Shown here piece after piece: positions 1-10,656 of a DNA stretch of 64,000 nucleotides (the first letter of the stretch is position 1; every line of letters starts with the position of its first letter). A program made the translations under genes and the position numbers. The notes under the pieces were generated by a model. That model searched no databases, had not been told where the DNA came from, and saw only the letters and a list, made by a program, of their open reading frames with translations. Source of the stretch: Artemisia argyi (lineage: Eukaryota; Streptophyta; Magnoliopsida; Asterales; Asteraceae); assembly GCA_030686995.1 (NCBI GenBank), contig CM060693.1, forward strand, positions 111,812,228 to 111,876,227, given 5' to 3'.

Positions 1-7
1 GTACTTT

Positions 8-1978
8 GTGAAAGAACTACAGTTTAATCTCTTAAGTGTCTCACAAATGTGTGACACAAAGAACAAAGTTCTTTTTACTGACACTAAATGCATTGTGCTT
101 TCTCCTGATTTTAAAATCCCTGATGAAAGTCAGATTCTTCTTAAAATCCCTAGAAAGAACAATATGTACATTGTTGATTTAAAGAACATTGTTCCTAAAG
201 AGAGCTTAACCTGTCTAGTAGCAAAAGCCTCATTGGATGAATCTATGCTTTGGCATAGAAGACTTGGTCATGTAAACTTCAAAACAATCAATACAATTGC
301 AAAATATGATTTGGTTAGAGGTTTACCCAAAAAGATTTTTCAAAATGACCAAACTTGTGTTGATTGTCTAAAAGGCAAACAACATAGAGCTTCTTGTAAG
401 CCCAAGACCCATAACTCAATTTCTCAATCTTTATACATGCTTCATATGGACCTCCTTGGTCCTACTTCTGTGAATAGCTTGAATGGTAAAAGATATTGTC
501 TTGTAGTTACTGATGATTACAGCAGATTCTCTTGGGTTTTCTTTTTAAGAACTAAGGATGAAACAAGTGAGATCCTTAAGTCCTACATTATAGGGATAGA
601 AAACCAAATTGATAAGAAAGTAAAAGTAATTAGATGTGACAATGAGACAGAATTCAAGAATAGAGTTATGGATGAATTTTGCAAAGAAAAAGGAATAAAA
701 AGAGAATATAGTGTAGCTAGAACCCCACAGCAAAATGGAGTAGCAGAAAGGAAAAATAGAACACTTATTGAGGCTGCTAGAACAATGCTAGTAGATTCTA
801 AGTTGCCTATTTCATTTTGGGCTGAAGCAGTAGGTACTGCTTGTTATGTACAGAATAGGGTTCTTGTGATTAAACCTCATAGAAAGACTCCTTATGAACT
901 TTTGTTTGGTAGAACACCATCTCTAAGTTTTATGAGACCTTTTGGATGTCATGTCACTATTCTCAATACCAAAGATCATCTAGGAAAGTTTGAAGGAAAA
1001 GCTGATGAAGGCTACATGATAGGGTATTCTTTGCAAAGTAAGGCCTATGGGGTGTATAATAAATGCACTAGGCTAGTGGAAGAAAACCTGCACATAGAGT
1101 TCCAAGAGAAACTACCAAATGTTGCAGGCACTGGACCAGATTGGTGTTTTGACATTGATAAGGTTTCAGAATCTATGAATTATGTGCCTGTCACAGGTAC
1201 AAATACTAATGATAATGCAGGTTTTGAAGACAATGATGAAGCATCTGAGGATCAAGATTACATCTTGATGCCAATTTGGACAGGATTGGATTCATCTTCA
1301 AGTCATGGAGGGCCTTCAAATACTACAAATGAAGGTGTTGAAGATGATCATGGAACTCAAGATCAAAGGAATCAAGAAAATTCTGAAAATGGAAATGGTA
1401 CTGTCAATTCACAAGATGGTACTGCCAGTTCAACAGATGGTACTGCCAGTTCACAGATTGGTCCTGCTGAACCATTAAATGTTCTATCAGATGATTCCTT
1501 ACTAGAAGATATAGGGATTGGAAACCTACCAATTTCCTATGATGTTCCTACAACACACAACCCAAGAATTCTCAAAGATCACTCCATTGAAAATGTGATT
1601 GGCAGCATTGATTCTGGTGTTAAAACAAGAACTCAAGTCTTATCTTCAGACAATGATGGGTTTGTCCTAGCTGTGTGTAAAGAAAAGAACCATGAAGTTG
1701 CCCACATATGCCTGTTTTCATGCTTTCTCTCTCAAGTAGAACCCAAAAACATTACAAAAGCCTTAGATGATTCAAGCTGGGTTGAAGCAATGCAAGAAGA
1801 GCTACTTCAATTCAAACTACAGAAGGTTTGGGTACTGGTTGATTTGCCCAAAGGTTACAGGGCAATTGGAACCAAATGGGTCTTCAGAAATAAGAAAGAT
1901 GAAAGGGGAATAGTGATAAAAAAACAAAGCCAGATTGGTGGCCCAAGGGTATACTCAAGAAGAAGGAGTGGATTATGA
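8..1978 (+). pseudogene. Ty1/copia pol, part 1: GAG-pre-integrase, integrase, RT start
   Basis: This frame encodes the zinc-binding pre-integrase region (residues about 80-125, WHRRLGHVN then CVDCLKGK) and the integrase core. The DDE residues are visible: Asp in LHMDLLGP, Asp in RCDNETEF and Glu in NGVAERKNRTL. A Ser/Thr/Asp/Asn-rich linker follows, with repeated DGTASS-type units at about residues 465-490, and then the start of the RT domain (GTKWVFRNKKDERG). After that motif the frame runs out of register into RRRSGL and a stop; the RT continues one frame over at about 1935. Integrase inserts the cDNA into the host genome. The left end is open at the window edge, so the annotated start codon is arbitrary. 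Confidence 0.9.
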
Positions 1979-3260
1979 AGAAGTTTTTGCTCCAGTTGCA
2001 AGAATTGAAGCAATTAGGCTACTCTTGGCCTATGCTTCTTTTATAGGATTCACTGTCTACCAAATGGATGTCAAAAGTGCCTTTTTATATGGTACTATTG
2101 AAGAAGAGGTGTATGTTTCTCAACCTCCAGGCTTCATTGATGCAGAATATCCAGACAAGGTGTACAAGGTTACCAAAGCTCTTTATCGTCTACACCAAGC
2201 TCCTAGAGCATGGTATGAAACATTGGCTTTCTATTTATTGGAAAATGGATTTCAAAGAGGCAAGATTGATCCAACTTTGTTCATCAGAAGAACCAAGAAA
2301 GACATTTTGTTGGTGCAGATTTATGTTGATGACATTATCTTTGGATCTACAAATCAGGAATTGTGTGTAGAGTTTGAAAAATTTATGCATAGAGTTTGAA
2401 ATGAGTTCCATGGGGGAACTTACTTTCTTTCTGGGTCTCAAGTGAAACAATCTAATGAAGGCATATTTATCAGCCAAGATAAGTATGTAGCAGAGATCCT
2501 AAGGAAATTTGGGTTTACAGATTCAAAGGTTGCAAGTACACCAATGGATCCAGAAAAGGGGTTACACAAAGATGCTGAGGGTGAAGATGTTGATGTGCAC
2601 AACTACAGATCAATGATTCGGTCCCTAATGTACCTTACTTCATCAAGACCGGATATCATGTTCTCAGTATGTGTATGTGCAAGGTTTCAAGTCATTCCAA
2701 AAGTTTCTCATCTCACAGCAGTCAAAAGAATCTTCAGATACCTCAAGGGCCAGCCTAAGTTGGGTCTATGGTATCCAAGGGAATCATCTTTTGATTTGGT
2801 AGCTTACTCAGATAGTGACTATGCTGGTGCAACCCTAGACAGAAAATCCACAACTGGTGGATGTCAATTTCTTGGCTGCAGACTTATATCATGGCAATGC
2901 AAGAAGCAAACAATGGTGGCCAACTCTACAACTGAAGCAGAATATGTTGCAAGTGCAAGTTGTTGTGGACAAGTTCTTTGGATCCAGAATCAATTGCTTG
3001 ACTATGGGTACAATTTTCTTAACACCATTATTTACATTGACAATAGCAGTACTATATGTATCATCAAAAATCCAGTTCAACATTCAAAAACAAAACACAT
3101 TGAAATCAGACACCATTTCATAAGAGATTGCAATGAGAAAAGGTTAATTCAAGTTGTCAAAATTGATTCTGAAAATAATTTTACAGACCTTCTCACCAAA
3201 GCTTTTGATTTAGGTAGGTTTAAATGCCTGGTAGCAGGTATTGGTATGATAAATCTTTGA
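1935..3260 (+). pseudogene. Ty1/copia pol, part 2: reverse transcriptase and RNase H
   Basis: The frame picks up the RT at [20 protein letters not shown] sequence. It carries [13 protein letters not shown] and the catalytic YVDD box in [15 protein letters not shown] at 2397-2399 and a short out-of-frame stretch (about 2390-2440, where the [14 protein letters not shown] block sits in another frame) break it before RT resumes at 2442. The RNase H domain follows, with acidic residues in AYSDSDYAG, TTEAEYVA and YIDNSST, and ends at GIGMINL with TGA at 3258-3260. Together with 8-1978 this is one polyprotein reading frame in the ancestor. The indels look compensating, which suggests slow decay rather than a large deletion. 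Confidence 0.9.
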
Positions 3261-4107
3261 AAAACATGTGTTTTGTATATAAATAAACAAGTTCTGGACT
3301 CTAAACATGGTACTGCTAGAGGTACTGTCAGTACAAAATTGGTACTGCTAGTTCAAAGTTTGCTCTGTTTTTGCTCATCTTGATGTTTAAATGTTAACAA
3401 TGCTATAAAACAAGTGCTTTGCACTCTGTTCTTTTGGTTTACAACTAACCATTTCAGGTTACTCAAAGCTTGCTAACACAATCAGGATATTGAAATGGTA
3501 ACCAGTTAACCAAGTTGTTCAAAACTTTAAGAGCTGACTAGTCTAAAGCAAACGGCTCTTGGTAAAGACTTCTCAAATCCGTTGATAGCTGATAGTTTGC
3601 TAAAAACTATAAGGTAATCAGTTCACCCAGTTTCAAAAACTTAAACGAACTGACTAGTCCAAAGCAAACGGCTCTTGGTAAAGACTTATCAAATCCGTTG
3701 ATAGCTGGTAGTTTGCTAAAAACTATAAGGGATATTTTCTTAAATTTCAAAGAGACTGCCAAGTTTTATTTCAAAACAAGGTACTGGTAGTTCAAATTTT
3801 AGTACTGGTAGAGTAAAATGGTACTGCTACATAGCCGTTGAGTCTGTCAGGCTAAATTATAGCCGTTGTTTTTAAAAGGGTATTTTTGTGAATTATTCAT
3901 GTTTTCTTCGAATTAAGGATATAGTTATTATGATAAAAGATCTTTTTGACCGCCTCTTCAATTACTTATCCATAACTTTTTTAGTCGGTCAAAAGTCATT
4001 TCTCTCATAATCAATCCTTATCATAATTCACACTCACCTTTCATCTTCTACCAGTACAACAATAAAATCCCACCATCGAAATCAAAAATTTCATCAAACC
4101 TTTCACC
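3261..4107 (+). other. Non-coding spacer between pol and third ORF of copia element 1
   Basis: No ORF of note. It holds a two-copy structured tandem repeat (3497-3730) and six copies of a GGTACTG-type motif (3309, 3321, 3341, 3780, 3801, 3820) that also occurs in the coding region and the LTR. The 3' half (about 3900-4100) is AT-rich leader before the ATG at 4108. In Sireviruses the third ORF is thought to be expressed from a separate message; I see no clear splice acceptor or TATA box to settle how it is done here. Confidence 0.6.
3497..3730 (+). repeat. Two-copy structured RNA-like repeat, 116-bp period
   Basis: Two units start with GGTAACCAG (3497) and GGTAATCAG (3613). Each holds an AGTC(T)/(A)GACT pair, an AACGG/CCGTT pair and a 3' hairpin. 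In unit 1: AGTCT 3540-3544 with AGACT 3566-3570; AACGG 3551-3555 with CCGTT 3579-3583; ATAGTTT 3592-3598 with AAACTAT 3604-3610. The order of the first two pairs is interleaved, as in a pseudoknot. CAGTTC and GAACTG flank the linker between the two units. The same module is found upstream of the PPT in the two gypsy-like elements at 23401-23806 and 32546-32975. Confidence 0.75.
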
Positions 4108-5928
4108 ATGGCTCGTCTAAGTTTTGTCAAACGTCACAACCAATTAGCATTTTTGGAAAAGTCTGATGACAATGAAACTTTTCATCAAGCAGTGGATTTT
4201 CTAAACAACTCTTATGTCAGGTTTGCTTTACTCGTGAATCCCACTATTTTTGAATCTCAAATTTCACAATTTTGGCAGACTGCTAGAGTTAACACTCTTA
4301 GGAATGGGATTCAAGAATTAGAGGTCAAAGTGGATGGTAGAACCTTGACTTTTACCGAGTCATCCATTAGAAGACATCTTCGTTTGGATGATTCAGATGG
4401 CATTAGTCAACTAACTGATACTAAAATCTTTTAAAATTTGACAAAAATGGGGTATAATGTAACTTCTACAAAGCTTACATTTCTTAAAAAGCATTTTGCC
4501 CCTCAATGGAGATTTTTGGTTCATACCATCCTTCATTGTTTAAGCCAAAAGAAAACCTCATGAGAGCAATTTAGTGGTAACATGGCTGCAGCTCTCATTT
4601 GCCTGGCAACAAACAAGAAATTCAACTTTTCAAAATATATTTTTGAAGGATTGGTTAAAAATGTGGACAGTGAAACAAAGTTTTTAATATACCCAAGGTT
4701 CATTCAGTGCCTCATCAACAAATCCAAACATTTGTTACTTCCCCCAAACAAACCTTTTACAACTCCCAAACTTACACACAAGGTGTTTTCAAACATGAAA
4801 ATTGGTTTCCAAGGAGAAGAAGTACCACTTTTTGAAGAAATGTTACCACAACATTCTGAAGAACCTGATCATTCATCACCACATCCATCACCAGTACCAT
4901 CACCCACACCAACAGCACCATCAGTCACACCACCATCACCAGTACCAATACCATCTCATCAACAAACACCAACACCATCTGCAACATCACCATCATTATC
5001 ACATCATAACTCACCACCTCAATCTCCTCCACAACAAAGTGTAGATGCTCAGACTATCAGGGAATTAAAGGAGCAAGTGCAGTACTTACAAACTTCTCTT
5101 GAAAGTCAAAACACACATTTTATAGAGATCAACACCAAGTTAGTTAAGAGGGTTGAGAAATTAGAGTTGAAAGTGAAGTTGCTGAAGGGTAAAAAGTATA
5201 CTCAGTTGGTTGTTTCTAGTTCCTCAAGTTCAGATGCAGAGGGTTTGGGTCTCTCTTCCAAAAAGGGGAGGATGGGTAGTTCTAAAAATGAAAAAGAGAT
5301 TAAATTTCAGTTTCATGAAGGAACTCCAGTGATTGATGAAGAGCCTTCTACTCAAGAACAAGAGCCTGTTAGCTTGAAGGATACTGCTGCTACAGATACT
5401 GCTGAAGCAAAGCAAGATACTGCTGAAGCAGAGCAAGAGCCTGCTGGGATTCAGAGGCTATTAGCTATGAATTTAAAAGGATCTGATCAAGTGTCTTACA
5501 AAAGAAAGAGAGGATCACAGCCTCAGGGGAGGTTTCTTGTTTCTGATGAACAATCTGCTGCTCCAAGTCCAGTATCATCACCAAAAGACAAGGGCAAGAA
5601 AATAGTGGTTGAAGATGAACCAAAGCCTAAAAAGATGAAGCAGAAAGAACAAGTACAATTGGCTGTAGATGAAGAGTTGTCCAAAAAGCTTCATGAAGAA
5701 GAAGTATTGAGGGCTGAAGAAGAATCAAGAATGCTGCAAGAAAAGTTTGATGCTCAGCTGCAATACATCATCTCCATTGAGCCAATTGTTAGAGGTGAAG
5801 CTTATACCCTGATTTGTGATGAATCTCTTAGCTCAGATCAAATAACAATCAAGCTCAATGATTTCATCACCAAGAAATACAATCAAGAGGCATTGGATGA
5901 TGTCTATCAGCAAATCCAGAAGAATTAG
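4108..5928 (+). pseudogene. Sirevirus third (env-position) ORF, N-terminal and central parts
   Basis: One reading frame from ATG 4108, interrupted by TAA at 4432-4434 and TGA at 4561-4563 (the latter in a position where Trp would fit), then open to TAG at 5926-5928. The N-terminal domain contains SQISQFWQTARV, matching the FWxTA signature of the equivalent ORF in copia element 2. The middle is rich in Pro, Ser, Thr and His (about 4860-5040), followed by a probable coiled coil (TIRELKEQVQYLQTSLES) and a Lys/Glu-rich stretch. No signal peptide and no clear membrane helix are seen, so calling it an envelope protein is not supported by the sequence. Proteins like it are, from memory, common in daisy-family annotations under varied names. 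Function unknown. Confidence 0.75.
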
Positions 5929-6737
5929 AAGAAAGGATTCAAAATGCCACATTCTGAAGCAGATCAGAAGAAATTCTTCATGATATATCTGAAAAGAGAA
6001 GTGAACATGAAGGATCATCAACTCAAAGGTAAATCTTTTGATGAATTGAAGCTTCTATACTTAGAGGCTTACAGAAGAAACAAAACCAGTTTTGTCATGG
6101 ATACACAAGAAAGACCTTCCAAAGGAAGAAAAGATGATCAAAAGGAACAAGCAGAGAAAGCAGAATTGCCTTCTGTTCAGACAAAAGAAATGGTTGTCCA
6201 TGTTTCACAAATTATTTTTGCTGAACCTTTACATGCAAGGCATCCAGTCATAGATTGGGAAATCTACAATGATAAGTTTGGCAAAGCATGGAAGATAACA
6301 AGAGTTGGAAACAAGGTTGAGATTTTTAAGAACTTTGAAAATCTTCTTAGAGCATGTAACAGAATGGATTTAGATGAATTATGGGTATTAGTTCAAGAGA
6401 AGCTGAAAACCAAGTATAAGCCAGATGCAAAGTAGCAAGAGCTATGGGTTGAGTTCAGCAGACTATATGATCCAAATCCTTCTGATACTCATTGGAAATT
6501 TCCTTACTATGATTTATCTGTTACATGGGAATACTTCAGCATGAGTCATGTTCATCATCTTTCCACTCAGAGTGGAATAGAGCTCTTATGCTAGGAGAGA
6601 AAGAGTATCCTTTAAGCTATGAAGTATTATCAGTCTTGATCTCCAATAAGCTTTTGTGTGAAGAAGAGACTGATGCAGTCAAAAGATTGAAGGAGAGCAT
6701 ACTTGATCAGTATGAAAGCCTTAGAAGAAAAACATAA
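5929..6737 (+). pseudogene. Sirevirus third ORF, C-terminal part, broken
   Basis: The frame of the upstream part continues after the TAG at 5926 through MPHSEADQKKFFMIYLKRE to a TAG at 6433-6435, then through QELWVEFSRLYDPNPSDTHW to about 6590. There it shifts to another frame (LGEKEYPLSYEVLS) that ends at TAA 6735-6737. So the third ORF of this copy has at least four lesions: stops at 4432, 4561, 5926 and 6433, plus a frameshift near 6590. The C-terminus is charged and helical-looking, with no recognised catalytic motif. It ends about 85 bp before the PPT, as expected for the last gene of a Sirevirus. Confidence 0.7.
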
Positions 6738-6822
6738 GGTTTTTGGAAGAGTTCCCTCAAATCCTCAAGGTATGAATTTTATTCACAAAGAAACTTGGTT
6801 ATTTTATATGGGAATAACAAGT

Positions 6823-6834
6823 TTAGGGGAGGAT
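6823..6834 (+). promoter_or_regulatory. Polypurine tract of copia element 1
   Basis: TTAGGGGAGGAT lies directly against the TGTTGGG start of the 3' LTR. This is the usual plus-strand priming site for retrotransposon reverse transcription. Confidence 0.75.
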
Positions 6835-7513
6835 TGTTGGGAATAAAATGCACAAAGTAAAGAGTCTGCCTGAAGAGCCTGCTAATGATAGTTAAGCCTG
6901 CCTATTCAGTTCTGCTGATGATGAAGATATACTAACAGTACCTTCTGGGTAAGAAGGTTCTGCTAGTTAAAGAAGGTCCTGCCAGTTTTCACGACAAGTT
7001 GCTATATTTTAATTAGAGATATTTAGTTGTATTATTAGTCTTTGTACAAAGTTATACGTTAAGTAGAAGTAGTACAGAAGTCTCAGTAGATATAATGGAG
7101 TGTTTTACCTTGAAAGGTGTAATATTAGGATAAGATAAACCTCTAGTATCTTATATTAAGCAACTTGACCACTTGTAATAAGGGCTCCTTATACTATAAA
7201 AGGAACCCTTAAGACACCTTCTTAGACATAACTTGCATATCTTTTCATACAGCTTTCATAGCTTTCCCATGCATAACTTCTATCTTTAACCTTTTCACAT
7301 ATAAAAGATTCAAGGTTACACTTGTAATCCTGGTGATAGTTAAGATCACCCGTATTATTTCATCAATAATATTGAATCATTTTGTGTTATTCATGTTGTG
7401 TTCTTTCTCATTTACTTATTCACCACCTTTGTTCCTTTAGTGTGTTTTAGTAAATTCCGCGTGCTAACTCACATTCATTCATAAATATCCTAAACACATT
7501 ACTGAGATTAACA
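6835..7513 (+). repeat. 3' LTR of copia element 1
   Basis: It starts at TGTTGGGAATAAAATG right after the PPT and probably ends at GAGATTAACA, about 679 bp. The end is chosen by analogy with copia element 2, whose LTR ends CCTAACA just before its primer-binding site. A TATA box (TATAAAAGG, 7195-7203) marks the likely U3/R promoter. Two GGTNCTGCYAGTT motifs (6956 and 6975), shared with the element's coding and spacer regions, lie in U3. The right border is uncertain by some bases. Confidence 0.7.
7195..7203 (+). promoter_or_regulatory. TATA box in LTR of copia element 1
   Basis: TATAAAAGG in the middle of the LTR, about 360 bp from its start, is the best match to a Pol II core promoter in this LTR. 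Confidence 0.55.
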
Positions 7514-7563
7514 TCCCAAGTATTTGTATAATTCAATACAGAATCCTTCCACAAGGTGTTCTT

Positions 7564-7752
7564 AAGGGTGCCAAACACTTTCGTCGGAAAGTTCACTATA
7601 TTCGAGAAGTTATCAAAAGTGGTGATATTCGTCTCCTCAAAGTTCACACAGATGACAATTTAGCTGATCCTTTTACTAAACCAATGTCTTGTACCAAACA
7701 TGTGGAGCATGCTAGGAACATTAGGCTGCAACCTGCTAATAGTCTCATGTAA
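7564..7752 (+). pseudogene. Ty1/copia RNase H C-terminus, relic of a third copia element
   Basis: Sixty-two codons and a TAA encode the extreme C-terminus of a copia pol. The diagnostic run is VHTDDNLADPFTKP, and the end is LQPANSLM. It begins in the right flank of copia element 1, so that element seems to have inserted into the RNase H gene of this one. The sequence differs from the RNase H end of both Sirevirus-like elements here, so it is another copia lineage. Upstream codons in 7514-7563 are not clearly in frame. Confidence 0.8.
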
Positions 7753-9240
7753 ATCTGTTTTTAGTATTTTAAATAATTGGAATGGTAAATTGTTTATATC
7801 TTTAATGAATTGATGTAATGGTTATAGTCGTTTTCATTCATATCAACTGTATTCCATTTTTGCATGTTTAATCCATGAATAATTTAATTATTCAAAATTG
7901 TCCATTGTCAATTGACGATACGGGAGAATCATCGAATTAAGGCAAATGTGAGCGTGTTGGTGATTTATTTGCCAAACTCATATGTTGTTCATTGTGATGA
8001 ACATTGGACTAACCCAACCTTCGAGATTTCACTGCATGGATCGGCGTCAATAGTGAATCTCGCAAATAGTTATGTCTCTTATCCTTAGACTTGAGATGCA
8101 AGTAGGTCTTGCATGTGCGAAATTTTATTCTTTGATATGGTTAAACGCTATCCTGAATAAGGTAGTTATAAAAACCATTTTTAGGAGTGATTTGAAACAC
8201 ACGAATGACACGTGCAGTCAAAATAGGATTTGTTTCTCCACATGTCATGGAGTTAGATACTATTGGGCCCCTCGATGAATTGAACAGATGTTCGTATAGC
8301 CATACCCAAATGAGATTAAGATGAATCTTAATTCACTTGGTAATCTTGTTCAATATCTAGATCGAGAAACAGAATAGTTGAACAATTGGAATGACTTTGA
8401 TCCATGTCTAGTGTTCAACATATTATCTGTAACAAAAGGAAAGATGGCATATAAACCATTTAAAATGAGAATTTTGAGAAACTACCCTCACATATTTCTA
8501 GGGGCATTGGCGTGTTGCTAGACGCTAACCTTAGCTTGTATAATTACTTGATTATTATGACGTCGGAAGTGGGAGCTATTGGAGTATGCTCATGTCATAA
8601 TATATAATTGTATGGCTAGACATATGTGAGCCTATGGGGTCACACACATATACACTTAGGTACCACTTTATATGTCATGTTTATTGTATTTACGATATAT
8701 AAATAACCTTACGTAACTCGGGAACTCTATTGGGCTTCTAATGAATAAGTAATGGACTATATTAATTGGACTTGGAAAAACATATGGGAGGCCCATATGA
8801 GCCCAATAGAGGGGCCGGCCTTTGGAGGGTTACAAGGGGAGATCTTAATTTGCTAACCTTTAGGGCTTTGTTTTTTTCTTGATCTCTTGCTTTGAATCTT
8901 GTTCATTCAAGTGCAATAGAAAGGTTACGGGGTTAAGGACTAGCATCAAAGGAGTAACCAAGGATGTGTAGTGTGTTTCACGCTTAGAGGTGATCAACCT
9001 TATTGATCATTTGGGTTTCTCATACAATTCGTGGGTATTGATATTGGTGGTGATTCGCGGTGCACGCTACAAAGGTATAAACATGTTGTGTTTGTTTTTT
9101 TTTTTTTTGATTAATCATATTGGCTACATGGATCCGTGTGGGTGATGTTGTTCAGCTGCATTTATTTGATTCTTATATATTTTATATTCATAAATCACCT
9201 ATATAAATGATCCCTAAAAAACGTACCAAATAAATCCTTA
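7753..9240 (+). other. 3' non-coding and probable LTR remains of the third copia element
   Basis: No coding sequence. This 1.5-kb stretch follows directly on the pol stop at 7752, so it should contain the 3' untranslated region and the 3' LTR of that element. Candidate LTR ends are a TGTG near 7947 and TATAAACA near 9080, but I cannot pair the LTR with a second copy, so the borders are not defined. A T10-11 tract lies at about 9094-9105. Confidence 0.4.
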
Positions 9241-9462
9241 TCAATCAAACACATAGAAATATGCCATCACTTACTTAGAGATAATGTACAGAAAGGGAGC
9301 ATCTCTATTGATAAAGTCTCTTCCGAAAACAACATAGCCGACATTCTCACCAAGCTATTGAAACGTGAATCCTTCAACCTACTTCGGCATGGAACAAAAG
9401 TCTTAGTCTCTTATCTAAACTTCTCTTTCTACAAGGTATGGATTTCTAATCTTCTATTTTGA
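9241..9462 (+). pseudogene. Ty1/copia RNase H C-terminus, relic of a fourth copia element
   Basis: Seventy-three codons and a TGA encode a copia RNase H tail: KHIEICHHLLRDNVQKG, then NNIADILTKLLKRESF. The first part corresponds to the KHIEIRHHFLRDNV consensus of the family, with Arg to Cys at the usual Arg. The fragment is in frame for its whole length but has no upstream RT, so it is an isolated truncated tail. It is unlike the tail at 7564-7752, which argues for a separate insertion. Confidence 0.75.
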
Positions 9463-9526
9463 GTCTAGGATCTCTAATTCTTACAAAAATCTAAGATACT
9501 CAAACTAATGGGGTTTATGTTTACAC

Positions 9527-9531
<5 letters not shown>

Positions 9532-9620
<89 letters not shown>
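9532..9620 (+). repeat. (TA)n microsatellite
   Basis: About 89 bp of uninterrupted TA dinucleotide. Short ORFs reading Tyr-Ile repeats through it are artefacts. Confidence 0.98.
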
Positions 9621-9622
<2 letters not shown>

Positions 9623-10656
9623 TTCTTCTCACATCAAAACCTTCTTCCAAGAAACAAAATTTTCAAAAATCAACAACCCATTTCTCCAAACTAAGACTCT
9701 TCTCACGTCTAGGACACTCACATTTTTCTCCATGCATTATTAATACTAAATAATTTTTTTTTTCATGTATCATATCATAAATCTCTTGAATGCTAAAGGT
9801 AGTACATAACCAATATGTATTTTTGGGTACATTAAAATGTATATACATTAAACTAAGGAGTCTTTGGGTTATCTTACATACATATATTACTTCTACCTCA
9901 ATCTCCCCTCCAGAGTCGAGATAACCGCAACTCCACGTAGTTTACATATACGCACACACTAGTCCTAACACATTTTCTACGCAAAAAATGCAAACTGTGT
10001 GCATCAGATACCCAGATCCATGCATTTAGGTAGGTTGGATCCCATCTGGGATGGATATGGCGGATCCGGTTGCACAGAAGGAAGTTTTGTCTATTATTTG
10101 ACAAATTCTACTATAATTATCTCCTCTATTCTACTGTCTACTCAATATTTACTGAGTTTAAGTCTTAGTAGTTATGGTCTTATGATTACTTGCATTTAAT
10201 TCATATCTAATCATTAGATTTTGGATTCTTTTGTGGTTTTAGCATTCATTGTGTAGAAACTAGAAGGGGGGTTGAATAGTTTCACCGATTATTATTTCTT
10301 GTCAAAATGTTTCGCCTCTTTTAGGTCCATTTATGTTTCCTTTTATAAACTTGTTGATTTTACTAGTTATGTGATATCTATTTAACTACTTGTAGAAACA
10401 TAATATAAGTAAACTAAAGAGTAAAGGAAAGAACAGAACCAAAGGAGACGTTGGTGACATCAAATAAGTACATATTATTGTCATTATTTATCCTATTTAT
10501 TTGACTTGTTTTATTACATTATCTATGAGAATCGATACCTAATTATTTACTTTAGTAATTCTCAGGTAAAAACAAGCAATTGGTGAAACTTAGCGATTTT
10601 GGACGAATTATGGAGCAAAACATGCAAGATGTCAAATGTCTAATGAAATCCAGAAG
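9621..10656. other. Unassigned AT-rich sequence
   Basis: No gene, no LTR pair and no protein similarity that I can see. Short ORFs here lack any family signature. It may be the flank of an older element that ends in the CGCCGCAT array. Confidence 0.4.

Larger units (their letters stand above)
1..7513 (+). mobile_element. Sirevirus-like Ty1/copia element 1, 5' part outside window
   Basis: The order integrase, reverse transcriptase, RNase H, third ORF, PPT, LTR is that of Ty1/copia elements of the Sirevirus type, which carry an extra ORF between pol and the 3' LTR. The 5' LTR, gag and protease lie to the left of the window. The pol frame has several shifts and the third ORF has stops and a frameshift, so this copy is dead. 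The 3' LTR runs from TGTTGGGAATA to ATTAACA. No target-site duplication can be tested because the left end is missing. Assignment to the copia superfamily is firm; Sirevirus is inferred from the third ORF and its position. Confidence 0.85.

Noticed and set aside
4108..6737. Functional viral envelope protein
   Set aside because: No signal peptide, fusion peptide or membrane anchor is visible, and the frame is broken; only the position is envelope-like.
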